From Butyrivibrio sp. XPD2006 (GTDB taxonomy: Bacteria > Bacillota > Clostridia > Lachnospirales > Lachnospiraceae), in assembly GCF_000420865.1 (NCBI RefSeq), contig NZ_ATVT01000021.1:1-49625 (forward strand): 49,625 bases of DNA, read 5' to 3'. Every line of letters starts with the position of its first letter. Positions within the stretch are counted from its first letter, which is position 1. Shown here in pieces: positions 18,901-26,674 of this stretch. A model generated the notes under the pieces. It was given only the letters and a program-made list of their open reading frames with translations. It was not told where the DNA came from and did no database searches. The position numbers were made by a program, and so were the translations under genes.

Positions 18901-19001
18901 TTTGAGGGCCCTGACACTATCCTTTCTTCCGCCTCCATGCCTGAAAGAATTAAGTCTTGGCTGGTCTTCTGACCGGTAATATTCTGAAAGTTAATGTTCA
19001 T
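15909..19001 (-). CDS. very large repeat-containing protein upstream of flagellin (DUF6240-like)
   Basis: 1030 aa, no signal peptide or membrane segment, mostly helical. At least seven degenerate copies of a hydrophobic-T-x-x-N-hydrophobic signature occur near residues 164, 202, 277, 355, 553, 592 and 669 (examples IPVTAENV, IPLTAENL, KDLTIRNL, RDMTIGNL), each after a short helix and a glycine/asparagine turn. The C-terminal 130 residues (VEIEGQTVSMHVTLK, then LIQVSLYKESDMIRGML) are strand-rich and faintly recall the FliK hook-length domain. I recall this family as DUF6240 in Lachnospiraceae. Co-transcription with flagellin suggests a flagellar role; the exact function is unknown. Confidence 0.8.
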   Translation of the reverse strand: MNINFQNITGQKTSQDLILSGMEAEERIVSGPSKSSNLSKTGYALDIDASGFTDNAYAGHTRSIEDISAMAQNTDVQNRHNFMALLSNTMSEEDYAKAQEDGFDIKEINSAETVSIVDKIKSVLLESGTVVAGYNDDLSLDKLKKITGSDALAQAIQKSFHENDIPVTAENVKASKTAIDQVADIEALDDSAVKYMVLNNMKPTIENIYFASHSTNGLNVMGKGFYAQEAGGYYAQTADSFDWEQLEPQIEKVIEESGLDPKDEAVKENARWMVTQGIPLTAENLEAVNAIKNVELPISLEQGTKATAAAISDGKRATQGSLSDPTSNIQKASALVDQVKEIKDEDIKSAIISGKDLTIRNLSNAAARTDLQELPENDNRLVIARIQMEEVRLRMTTEANKQLLDRGFTIDTAPIEELIERLKSTLGNMADETTGKAIDEITDVKSVNTGYMMRMTLTRVSMIAQGPVDIVGEMADEFGEASIYKISQRSESLADKFAKAGEGYEKLMTAPRADLGDSIKKAFRNVDDILKDLGEELNDENRRIIRILGYNRMEVNEENFEKVRSWDVNLQAVVSRIKPGAVLDLIREGQNPLSMTIEELSDNLDRHSSSKDGQKGKSEEKYARFLYKLEKKNGITSEERASFIGIYRLFHTLKTTDYQAIGSLLKTGRDMTIGNLLEATRNQKAARIGMDYKVDDEFGGLESRISGVQIDAQISTAFRYYSAKAEVVYENLEPEKLMQAAPSKETLLPELADKLEVAEIDEALEREYVKEQVTGIRQTAQLKASEAALDELSAVQIETTFNNMEAMIGIRRDRRNGSFWDKTGDIKEKALLTEKLGEDDYQENYVKILGDISDKLSEELMTENDSYIDVRAISLLQRQISVMSKSAERDSYEVPVEIEGQTVSMHVTLKSEKNANSRMDASVQTDMYGLIQVSLYKESDMIRGMLTTTNGSNQEESEYLENVRTRLCAKLSEKIEGVMVESKNIAILYHAQSGSASAGAVSSGAREGNEITQTDTKTLLTMAKAFIEAL

Positions 19002-19040
19002 ACGCGCCTCATATAATGAAAAACGTTTGTGACATACAAA

Positions 19041-19069
19041 AAGGTGATGGACTCATCATCCATCACCTT
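19041..19069 (-). terminator. terminator downstream of glgB
   Basis: An 11-bp perfect stem (19059-19069 with 19041-19051), 7-nt loop, followed by T-rich sequence on the minus strand. It lies between glgB and the large flagellar-region gene, and just downstream of the sigma-D-like promoter at 19072-19099. Confidence 0.88.
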
Positions 19070-19071
19070 CT

Positions 19072-19099
19072 ATTTCGGCTCGTCTTTATTTTTTCTTTA
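19072..19099 (-). promoter_or_regulatory. sigma-D (sigma-28)-like promoter of the flagellin operon
   Basis: Minus-strand TAAA (19096-19099), 16-nt spacer, GCCGAAAT (19072-19079), close to the consensus TAAA-N14/16-GCCGATAT. The -35 lies inside the end of glgB. Transcription would start near 19065, inside the 5' arm of the glgB terminator. Confidence 0.6.
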
Positions 19100-21008
19100 G
19101 TTTGGGAGTCTGGAAAACAAATACTTCAGCTCCGTAAGGCGGAAGATCAAAGGTTATACTGTAGTCCTTGTAATCACAAAGTCCCTTTACTGCTTTGATC
19201 TTGGGCTGTATGTTACTTCCTGATCCGCCAAATCGCACTTCGGCACTGTCCAGAATATGTGTATATGTTCCTGCAAACGGAACACCTACCATGAATCCCT
19301 TTCTCTCCATAGGAGTCATGTTGAGGACAAAGAGGATATTGTCTTTGCCGTTCGATGCTCTTCTATAGAAGCTGTAAGTGCTTCTCTCCTTGTCATCGGC
19401 ATTGATCCACTCGAATCCACCCCAGTCATCATCTACTTCGTAGAGAGCAGGGTACTTCCTGTATATCTCAAGAAGCTGAGCAACATAGTCTTTCATGCCC
19501 TTGTTGAGGTCGTTCTCAAGAAGGAACCAGTCAAGTTCTCTCTTTTCGCTCCACTCTCTCTCCTGTCCGAAGTCCTGTCCCATAAACAGGAGCTTTTTGC
19601 CGGAGTGGCCGAACATGTATGTATAGCCCACTCTTAAGTTGGCATACTTATCAACCTTGTATCCAGGCATCTTCTCAACCATTGAGCACTTAAGGTGTAC
19701 AACCTCATCGTGAGAAAGAGGCAGGATATAATTCTCTGCGCTGTTATAGCTCATGGCAAAGGTCATCATGTAATGAGCGCCCTGTCTGAAATACGGATCA
19801 AGTTTCATGTATTCACAGAAATCATGCATCCATCCCATATTCCACTTGAACGCAAAGCCCAGTCCATCATCTTCGGGACGTGCTGTAACCTTGGGCCATG
19901 CAGTTGATTCCTCTGCGATTGTAAGAACCTCGGGATAAGTTCCTCTTACTACGCTGTTAAAGTGCTTGAAGAACTCGATAGCCTCCAGATTCTTGTTGTC
20001 ACCGTACTTGTTGGGAACCCACTGTCCGTCCTTCTTGCCATAATCGAGATAGAGCATTGAAGCAACAGCATCAACTCTAAGTCCGTCTACATGGAACTTG
20101 CGGATCCAGTAAAGAGCATTGGCAATAAGGAAGTTCTTGACCTCGGGCTTTTCAAGATTAAATATCTTGGTTCCCCAGTCAGGATGCTCTCCCTTCCTTG
20201 GGTCCGGATGCTCATATATGCATGTTCCGTCAAAGCAAGCAAGTCCAAACTCATCCGGGCAGAAATGCGCAGGCACCCAGTCAAGGATGACTCCGATTCC
20301 GTTTTTATGAAGCTTATTAACAAGGTACATGAAGTCTGTAGGCTCTCCGTACCTTGAAGTAGGTGCATAATAACCGGTTACCTGATATCCCCAGGAACCG
20401 TCAAAAGGATGTTCAGCGATGCCGATAAGCTCGATGTGGGTATACTTCATCTCTTTTAAATATTCCACAATCCTGTCGGCAAACTGTCTGTATGTGTAGA
20501 AGCCGTCCTCTGTTCCGTCAGGGTGCTTCATCCATGAACCGATATGACACTCATAGATGGAAATGGGCATGCGCTTCATGTCCTTGCCCTGAATGCTGTC
20601 GTACCACTTCTTGTCTGACCACTTAAAGCCTGAAAGATCTGTTGTCCTTGATGCATTGCCGGGACGAAGCTCAGCAAAGTTAGCATAAGGATCTGCCTTA
20701 TAGATCTTTCTTCCGTCCTGAGCTGTAATAAGGAATTTATAAAGCTCGCCGATTCCAACCCCGGGAATGAATAAAGTCCAGATATTGCCGGTCTTTGTTC
20801 TCGTCATCTGATGGGCATTCTCATCCCATCCGTTAAAGTCACCCACTACATGAACATCAGCGGCATTTGGTGCCCATACTGCAAAGAAGTATCCCTTCTT
20901 GCCCTTCTCTTCTGAAGGATGAGCTCCGAGTTTCTCATATATTTCGTAATGTGTACCCTGTCCAAATAAATACTCGTCGTCCTCTGAAATAAATACCTTT
21001 TGACTCAT
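19086..21008 (-). CDS. glgB: 1,4-alpha-glucan branching enzyme (GH13)
   Basis: 640 aa. The N-terminal CBM48-type domain (FAVWAPNAADVHVVGDFNGW, 42-61) precedes the GH13 barrel. Catalytic residues are D313 in GLRVDAVASM, E366 in TIAEESTAW and D434 in LSHDEVV. It introduces alpha-1,6 branches into glycogen. No other glg gene is nearby; it follows the TPR/AAA-like gene by 21 nt and is probably the last gene of that run. A terminator follows its stop. Confidence 0.96.
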   Translation of the reverse strand: MSQKVFISEDDEYLFGQGTHYEIYEKLGAHPSEEKGKKGYFFAVWAPNAADVHVVGDFNGWDENAHQMTRTKTGNIWTLFIPGVGIGELYKFLITAQDGRKIYKADPYANFAELRPGNASRTTDLSGFKWSDKKWYDSIQGKDMKRMPISIYECHIGSWMKHPDGTEDGFYTYRQFADRIVEYLKEMKYTHIELIGIAEHPFDGSWGYQVTGYYAPTSRYGEPTDFMYLVNKLHKNGIGVILDWVPAHFCPDEFGLACFDGTCIYEHPDPRKGEHPDWGTKIFNLEKPEVKNFLIANALYWIRKFHVDGLRVDAVASMLYLDYGKKDGQWVPNKYGDNKNLEAIEFFKHFNSVVRGTYPEVLTIAEESTAWPKVTARPEDDGLGFAFKWNMGWMHDFCEYMKLDPYFRQGAHYMMTFAMSYNSAENYILPLSHDEVVHLKCSMVEKMPGYKVDKYANLRVGYTYMFGHSGKKLLFMGQDFGQEREWSEKRELDWFLLENDLNKGMKDYVAQLLEIYRKYPALYEVDDDWGGFEWINADDKERSTYSFYRRASNGKDNILFVLNMTPMERKGFMVGVPFAGTYTHILDSAEVRFGGSGSNIQPKIKAVKGLCDYKDYSITFDLPPYGAEVFVFQTPKLKKK

Positions 21009-21029
21009 TCGTGCCCCCTAAAGAAATTT

Positions 21030-24000
21030 TTAGTCATGCATAAAGTCTTTTTCTCTAAGTATTATCATATCATTTTCATCGTACCTTTTGTGAACTAATA
21101 CATCAACAAAATGACCGACGGTTCTTTTTTCTGCATAATATATTGCATCATCCACAATGTCTTTTACCTCTGAAACGGTAACATCGTGGTCCAGGGTCTG
21201 TCTCTCGGAGATTCTGGTGTGAAGTGCCAGGATTCCAAGGTTATCGATAGCGTACTCTTTTTCAAGAGCATACTGTCTTGCATAAGCTACAAGGGAGTCA
21301 TCGTCCAAAGCCTCAATATCAACTCTGACATTAAAGCTCTGCTTGAGAGACGGGTTCTTGTCCAGGAATCTGTCCATGTCTTCCTTGGTATCTTCCATGA
21401 CAATTACAAGTCCCTTGTTCTCCTGCTGAAGGATCTTAAGAAGTTCACTTACAGTCTCCTGAGTAAGGTCTGCTGCTCTCTGAATTATCAATGCGCCGTT
21501 GGCAAGCTTTTCAAAGATGTTTGCTGTGCTCTTCTTGTTCAGGGTATTGGCTGTGATCTTAGCCACCTTACCGCTGAAGTTCGAATCAGAAGCCTGCATG
21601 GCCTTTATAAGACCCTTTGCAAGACTTACTGTGCCTGCGCCCTCTTCGCCGGTAACTATAGCATTTCCGGAGAACGGATCCATACTGAGATTATCAATGG
21701 CATTGATGATCTGCCTTCTTGATTTTTTGTGATGGATATATGGTCCAAAGAGCTCTTTCTCCTCGGGAGTCATGCTCCTTACGCGCTCTTCAAGTTCTCT
21801 GTTTCCAATGTGATGTTTCTTTTTCTCAACGGGCTTAGGAGCTTTCTTGGGCTCAGGCTTAGCCTTAGGTGCCTCTGCCTTCTCTTTTTCCTCAGGCTCC
21901 TCATCCTCGTCTTCATCATCCTCGGTAGTCTCTGCCTCTGATGCTTCTGCAGATTCCTCTGGAGCCTCAGCTTCCTGTTCCTTAGATTCATCCTGCTCCT
22001 CGGCATCTTCTGCCTCAGCAGCGGTCTCTTCAGGCTCTTTTTCTGCCTCTTCGGATGCTATCTCGGCATCAACAGTAGCTGTATCTGCATCAACTTCTTC
22101 CGGCAGCTCCTCGGGTATCTCCTCTAAAAGCTGTTCCTCTGAAGGCTCAGGGCGGGATTCCTCATCCATAACCTCATCAACAGCTGCATTTATAACGTCT
22201 TCTTTCTTGACACTCCAGTCGCCTCTTCCGGATGCCTTCTCATAGCTGTCCTTGTTGATAGCGTCCGTGATGGCCTTCTCAAGCTTCTCCTGAAGTCCTG
22301 CTCTTGTCTTGGAATCAAACTCGGCAAACATATCTCCGGTCTGATCCATAACTCTCTTCTTGACGCTCTCGTACTGCTTCTGCTGCTGACTCTTTTTAAA
22401 CTCTTCCCAATTGTTAAGGTACTCTTCTATACTAATCTGTCCCGTAATCTGTTTCTCCACTTCAGGCTCAGGTTCAACTGCCATACTAATCTGGCCGTCA
22501 GGTTCCTGGGCCAGCATTGTCTCAAACTGGCTGTACATCTGATAGCTTGCATTAGGATGAATAACGGCTCCGGGAACCTCATCCTCAAGAGGCTTCTCCT
22601 CATATGCAAATGCCTTGAAAGGCTGAATAACAGGATTCTCTTCCTTAACCTCTTCCTCTTCAGGCTCATCATTTATATCTTCCGGTTCGTCTGCTGCGGT
22701 AGCCATTATTGCAGGCTCCTCAGGTGTATATACCTTTTCCTCGCCAAGTATAGGGCCGTTCCCGCCATACTTGATATCGATTCCCATCTTGGGATCCGTA
22801 TCGAAAAAGACCTCCTGCATGCCCGGAGCAACCGGCTCAAATACTCTTGTATCGCTGTTATCCACAGCCTCTTCTGTCTTTGACTCATCAGATGTCTCTT
22901 CCGGCATAACAGGCTCATAGATGATAGTAGCCTCAGCTTCCTCGGCCGCCTTAACGATCTCATCCTCCGGAAGTTCCTCTGAAATCTCCTCCGGAAGAAC
23001 ATACTCCGGCTCAATATCTTCCTCGGACACATCTTCGTCCTCAAAGATCTCTTCGGTAATAGGCTGAACCACATTCTGAACAGGCTCTTCATGCACAGGT
23101 TCAAAGACCTTGGTGTCATCTTCCTTGTCTTCTTCCTGTTCGCCGATGATCTCCTGAAGGCCTGCTGCAATTGCTTTCTGCAGATTAACAGTGTTGTAGG
23201 TGCTGACATCTACAGAAGGTTCTTTTATCTCACTGATATTAGGGTAGACTATCTTGTCAAACTCTCTTGTCTGGCCAAGATCCTCCTCTATAGGCTGCTG
23301 TTCAGCCTCAGGAAGAGTTCCCTCATTGAATGAATTTATGACGGACTCTGTTACGGGCGGCATCTCCTTGGTGGGCTGCTTGATCTCAACAGTCCTGGTC
23401 TCGTCCTTGCCAACTTCGTCCTTCTCGGAAACAATGGATGGATCCACTGCTCCGCCGTGTTTCTCTTTATAACGCAGATAACGATCCTGCTGCTCAGGTG
23501 AAAGAGGCTCATGAAGTGCCTTAAGTTCCAGGGCCTTCATGACATATCTGCCGTCGCCGAACCAGAGGAACATCTCGTCACATTCCTCAATACACTCGGT
23601 GGTAAGGCCTACTCTGTGGTAGAGATAAGCAAGTTCGTATGCCCATCTCTCCCTGTAGTCGTGCTTTTTGAACTCTTCAAGTACTGCAATCCTCTCCTCA
23701 AGGCTTACTTCCTGCGCCTCATAGAGCTTGTACTGAAGTATGTATCTTCCGGTATCCCTTGGAGCAATCCTGACAAATTCCTTATAGTACTCAACAGCCT
23801 GAACAAACTCGCCCATCTTGATGGCCAGCTCGCACAGTGAGTAGACAATTGCTCTTCCTGTAGGGTATCTGTCATAGGCCATAAGGAGAACATCTCTACT
23901 CTCCGTATAGCGTCTGTTTATCTTGTACAAATCACTGATGGTGCAGAGCATCTGAACGCTCTTGACACGCTTCCAGTCGATAGTATCTGCAATCTTAACC

Positions 24001-24083
24001 GCTTCGGCAAATCTGCCTTCCCCTATCAAAGCCTTAATTTCGTCGGCTCTGATTCTATACTCAACTTTATCCAAAATATCCAC
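21030..24083 (-). CDS. TPR protein with long acidic linker and degenerate AAA+ domain
   Basis: 1017 aa in three parts. Residues 1-200 are TPR-like helical repeats. Residues ~240-740 are very acidic, low in complexity and probably disordered, ending in a Lys/Pro-rich segment (739-758). Residues ~770-990 look like a SpoVK/CbbX-type AAA+ domain, but Walker A reads [10 protein letters not shown] (811-820, no lysine) and the Walker B position reads [10 protein letters not shown] (no DE). [10 protein letters not shown] (910-919) matches the arginine-finger region of that family. ATP hydrolysis is unlikely. It lies 50 nt downstream of rsmA and 21 nt upstream of glgB. It may be a scaffold; function unknown. 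Confidence 0.8.
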   Translation of the reverse strand: MDILDKVEYRIRADEIKALIGEGRFAEAVKIADTIDWKRVKSVQMLCTISDLYKINRRYTESRDVLLMAYDRYPTGRAIVYSLCELAIKMGEFVQAVEYYKEFVRIAPRDTGRYILQYKLYEAQEVSLEERIAVLEEFKKHDYRERWAYELAYLYHRVGLTTECIEECDEMFLWFGDGRYVMKALELKALHEPLSPEQQDRYLRYKEKHGGAVDPSIVSEKDEVGKDETRTVEIKQPTKEMPPVTESVINSFNEGTLPEAEQQPIEEDLGQTREFDKIVYPNISEIKEPSVDVSTYNTVNLQKAIAAGLQEIIGEQEEDKEDDTKVFEPVHEEPVQNVVQPITEEIFEDEDVSEEDIEPEYVLPEEISEELPEDEIVKAAEEAEATIIYEPVMPEETSDESKTEEAVDNSDTRVFEPVAPGMQEVFFDTDPKMGIDIKYGGNGPILGEEKVYTPEEPAIMATAADEPEDINDEPEEEEVKEENPVIQPFKAFAYEEKPLEDEVPGAVIHPNASYQMYSQFETMLAQEPDGQISMAVEPEPEVEKQITGQISIEEYLNNWEEFKKSQQQKQYESVKKRVMDQTGDMFAEFDSKTRAGLQEKLEKAITDAINKDSYEKASGRGDWSVKKEDVINAAVDEVMDEESRPEPSEEQLLEEIPEELPEEVDADTATVDAEIASEEAEKEPEETAAEAEDAEEQDESKEQEAEAPEESAEASEAETTEDDEDEDEEPEEKEKAEAPKAKPEPKKAPKPVEKKKHHIGNRELEERVRSMTPEEKELFGPYIHHKKSRRQIINAIDNLSMDPFSGNAIVTGEEGAGTVSLAKGLIKAMQASDSNFSGKVAKITANTLNKKSTANIFEKLANGALIIQRAADLTQETVSELLKILQQENKGLVIVMEDTKEDMDRFLDKNPSLKQSFNVRVDIEALDDDSLVAYARQYALEKEYAIDNLGILALHTRISERQTLDHDVTVSEVKDIVDDAIYYAEKRTVGHFVDVLVHKRYDENDMIILREKDFMHD

Positions 24084-24133
24084 CTCTTTGGAACCAACAA
24101 TACTATATCTAGTAGTAAGTTTAACATAGCGCC

Positions 24134-24994
24134 CTAGCTTTGTAAAATATCAGAAAGCTCTGCAAACTGCTCAAGAGTAAGCGTTTCACCTCTTGCCCTT
24201 TCATCAATCCCCATTTCGACAAGGGCAGCTGTCACCTTATCCCTTGAAACTCCCAGTGACGGGTTGTTGGAAAGGGAATTGGACAGAGTCTTGCGCCTCT
24301 GGTTAAAGGAGGTCCTGATAATCTCAAACAGGTACTTGGAATCCTTTACTTTTACCTTTGGCTCAGGATACTTGGTGAGCTTTACCACCGCCGATCCCAC
24401 ATTCGGCTGCGGTATAAAGCTGCTGGGCGGAACGTCTATCACGGTATTGGCCTCTGCGTAGAACCCAACTGCCAGTGACAAAGAGCCGTAGTCCTTATTC
24501 CCCGGGCCTGCTGCCATTCTGTCAGCAACTTCTTTCTGGACCATTACTGTGATGCTCTCTATCAAAGCTCCGCTCTCAAAGAGCTTCATTATTATCGGAG
24601 TAGTTATGTAATACGGAAGGTTAGCCACCACTTTGATGGGACGCCCTTCGTTGTACTCCTTAATGATTCTGTCTATGTCCACCTTGAGGACATCTTCGTT
24701 TATTACAGTAACGTTGTCATAGTCAGATAGTGTATCAGCAAGAACAGGTAAAAGAGTCTTATCAATCTCAACTGCAACAACTCTTCCTGCTGCCTCCGCG
24801 AGATACTGTGTAAGCGTTCCTATTCCGGGTCCGATCTCCAGTACGCAGTCCTCAGCAGTTACTCCTGCAGCTTCTACAATTCCTTCAAGGACACCTCCGT
24901 CTATAAGGAAGTTCTGTCCAAACTTCTTCTTGGCGCTCATGTTGTACCTGGCAAGTACCTCTTTGGTACGGGCGCTGTTTCCCAAATATGCCAT
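24134..24994 (-). CDS. rsmA: 16S rRNA dimethyladenosine transferase
   Basis: 286 aa. It has the S-adenosylmethionine site [17 protein letters not shown] and the catalytic [10 protein letters not shown] motif of KsgA/RsmA. KKFGQNFL is at the N-terminus and [12 protein letters not shown] towards the C-terminus. It dimethylates two adjacent adenines in the 3' helix of 16S rRNA during small-subunit maturation. It starts 11 nt after tatD, a common pairing in Firmicutes. Confidence 0.97.
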   Translation of the reverse strand: MAYLGNSARTKEVLARYNMSAKKKFGQNFLIDGGVLEGIVEAAGVTAEDCVLEIGPGIGTLTQYLAEAAGRVVAVEIDKTLLPVLADTLSDYDNVTVINEDVLKVDIDRIIKEYNEGRPIKVVANLPYYITTPIIMKLFESGALIESITVMVQKEVADRMAAGPGNKDYGSLSLAVGFYAEANTVIDVPPSSFIPQPNVGSAVVKLTKYPEPKVKVKDSKYLFEIIRTSFNQRRKTLSNSLSNNPSLGVSRDKVTAALVEMGIDERARGETLTLEQFAELSDILQS

Positions 24995-25005
24995 ATAATC
25001 CTCTC

Positions 25006-25776
25006 TTAGGCCTTTAGCCTGTACATCTCTCTTGCGTTAGCTTCTGTGATGCTTATTACTTCTTCCTCTGAAATGCCTTTTATCTGCGCCATAGCGCTTA
25101 CAACATAAGGCAGGTATAAAGAGCTGTTGCGCTTTCCTCTAAAGGGCTCCGGAGCAAGATAAGGACAATCCGTCTCTAAAATGATCTTCTCCATCGGGAT
25201 AGCCTCGGCAACTTCCTTCATCTTGCGACCGTTCTTAAAGGTAAGTACTCCACCGATGCCTATATAAAAGCCCATCTTAACACACTCTTCTGCAACTTCT
25301 TTTGAATAGGAGAAGCAGTGGACAACGCCACCTAGCTCTCCGGCATTTTCGCTCTTTAAAATGTCCACCGTATCGGCTGCTGCATCTCTTGAGTGAACAA
25401 TGATCGGAAGTTCCACTTCCCTGGCAAGAGCGATCTGTCTCTTAAACCATTTCTTTTGAAGCTCATGGTCCGGTTCCGGCCAGTAATAATCAAGTCCTAT
25501 CTCCCCTATAGCTACGCACTTGGGAAAAGAGCTCATCTCTTTCAGCTTCTCTATCTTCTCATCATCGAGCTCTGCGCAGTCGCTGGGGTGTACTCCCACA
25601 GCTGCGTACATAAAGTCATATTCACCGGCAAGATCTAAAGATCTCTGTGAGCTGGCCATATTGGCTCCTATATTTACTATATTTCCAATGTCCGCGTCCT
25701 TCATTGACGCAAGAAGGGCATCTCTGTCCTCATCAAAACGCTCATCATCATAGTGAGCATGGGTGTCAAAAATCAT
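25006..25776 (-). CDS. tatD: TatD-family metal-dependent hydrolase
   Basis: 256 aa. It has the N-terminal metal-binding DTHAHYDD, GEIGLDYYW with the metal-bridging glutamate, VHSRDA, HCFSYSKE and ETDCPYLAPEPFRGKRN, all standard TatD motifs. Members are 3'-5' DNases or related hydrolases. AAAGGAG is 10 nt upstream of the ATG at 25776. It is the first gene of a run with rsmA, the TPR/AAA-like gene and glgB. Confidence 0.95.
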   Translation of the reverse strand: MIFDTHAHYDDERFDEDRDALLASMKDADIGNIVNIGANMASSQRSLDLAGEYDFMYAAVGVHPSDCAELDDEKIEKLKEMSSFPKCVAIGEIGLDYYWPEPDHELQKKWFKRQIALAREVELPIIVHSRDAAADTVDILKSENAGELGGVVHCFSYSKEVAEECVKMGFYIGIGGVLTFKNGRKMKEVAEAIPMEKIILETDCPYLAPEPFRGKRNSSLYLPYVVSAMAQIKGISEEEVISITEANAREMYRLKA

Positions 25777-25809
25777 GTCAAACCCGCTCCTTTAATACTA
25801 ATTCAAACT

Positions 25810-25818
25810 ATTTTATCA
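25810..25818 (-). promoter_or_regulatory. extended -10 promoter candidate of the tatD-rsmA run
   Basis: The minus strand reads TGATAAAAT 34 nt upstream of tatD, preceded by AT-rich sequence with a repeated TTTCAAATTTTT. No good -35 is visible. Confidence 0.5.
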
Positions 25819-25858
25819 TATTTCTTTAAAAAAAATTTGAAAAATTTGAAAAAAGTAC

Positions 25859-25887
25859 TTGCATTTTATTTTGCACCGTAGTAAGAT
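25859..25887 (+). promoter_or_regulatory. tRNA-Lys promoter
   Basis: TTGCAT (25859-25864) and TAAGAT (25882-25887) with a 17-bp spacer, 40 nt upstream of the tRNA. Confidence 0.75.
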
Positions 25888-25926
25888 ATCACTTGTCGTT
25901 AAGAACGGCACAAGCCAATAACGAAT

Positions 25927-25999
25927 GCACCGCTAGCTCAGTTGGTAGAGCACCTGACTCTTAATCAGGTTGTCCAGGGTTCGAGACCCTGGCGGTGCA
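25927..25999 (+). tRNA. tRNA-Lys(CTT)
   Basis: 73 nt. The acceptor GCACCGC (25927-25933) pairs with GCGGTGC (25992-25998), the discriminator is A, the D-arm is GCTCAGTTGGTAGAGC, the anticodon loop CTCTTAA gives CTT, and the T-arm has GGTTCGAGACC. CCA is not encoded. Confidence 0.97.
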
Positions 26000-26004
26000 C
26001 GCCG

Positions 26005-26049
26005 AGTACTGTTTTCGTGGGTATATCCCATGGGGATGGTACTTTTTTT
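26005..26049 (+). terminator. terminator of tRNA-Lys
   Basis: An outer 5-bp stem (26005-26009 with 26039-26043), an inner TGGG/CCCA hairpin, then a T7 run to 26049. The stem is short, so confidence is moderate; the next hairpin (26075-26137) can serve as a back-up. Confidence 0.55.
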
Positions 26050-26214
26050 CGCGTTAAAGTGAGCCACGCAATACAAAAGAGATACTAAGATGCCCGTGAG
26101 GAGCTAGCTCATCTAAGGGTATCTTAGTATCTCTTTTTGTTTATGCGGCGAACGCCGCGTAAACGAGAAATTTGCGAAGAAAATTTCGAGTATTGCGTGG
26201 CTCATTTTATCGCG
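26050..26214. repeat. 165-bp nested palindromic element with three internal hairpins
   Basis: Outer arms of 25 nt (26050-26074 and 26190-26214) are complementary at about 23 positions. They enclose three consecutive hairpins: 26075-26137 (two 21-nt arms, 20 matches, followed by T-rich sequence on both strands), 26139-26164 (12-nt arms, 2-nt loop) and 26167-26187 (7-nt arms). Together they would fold as a four-way junction in DNA or RNA. It lies between the tRNA-Lys terminator and the end of the convergent suf operon. The first hairpin is a likely bidirectional terminator. A MITE-like origin is possible, but copies cannot be searched here. Confidence 0.8.
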
Positions 26215-26230
26215 AGTCTGTCGGCATGGC

Positions 26231-26674
26231 TCATCCCTGTGCCTTCTCAGGGTTCTCAATCATCTCTTTCATGGTTCTCCACCCCAGCACAGCACATTTT
26301 ACTCTGGCGGGCATGTGAGCCACATCCTGAAGAGCTGCTGCCTCATCGAGGCTCTCTATGCTCTCCTCATCCGTAACTTCACCTTTTATCATTCCCATAA
26401 AGGTCTCAGCAAGTTTAACTGCCTCTTCGGTTTTCTTGCCAATGATCTGATCCACCATCATATCCACAGAAGCCTGTGAAATGGCACATCCTGATCCCTC
26501 GTATCCGCCGTCTTCTATGACTCCGTCCTTGATCTTAAGGCTCAGTGTAATGTCATCTCCACAGCTGGGATTGACTCCCCTGAGTACAAGATCCGGGTTC
26601 TCGATGGCTCTCTTGTGCATCGGATGAAGATTATGTTCATTAACTATCTCGCGATAAAGCTGCTTAAGCTCCAT
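26231..26674 (-). CDS. sufU: SufU Fe-S assembly / zinc-dependent sulfur-transfer protein
   Basis: 147 aa, IscU-like fold of the Gram-positive SufU type. It has C38 and D40 (PSCGDD), C63 (GSGCAIS) and C127 (RVKCAVLGW), plus the ~20-residue insertion between the second and third cysteines that marks SufU. It accepts persulfide sulfur from SufS. It overlaps sufS by 11 nt and is the last gene of the operon. Confidence 0.95.
   Translation of the reverse strand: MELKQLYREIVNEHNLHPMHKRAIENPDLVLRGVNPSCGDDITLSLKIKDGVIEDGGYEGSGCAISQASVDMMVDQIIGKKTEEAVKLAETFMGMIKGEVTDEESIESLDEAAALQDVAHMPARVKCAVLGWRTMKEMIENPEKAQG

Noticed and set aside
21899..21960. Possible tandem repeat in the acidic region of the TPR protein
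   Set aside because: It reflects low-complexity Glu/Asp/Ala codon runs, not a conserved repeat unit.
21847..22245. Serine-rich 132-aa plus-strand frame
   Set aside because: It is the complement of the Glu/Ala-rich acidic linker; GAA/GAG and GCA/GCT codons read backwards as Ser codons.
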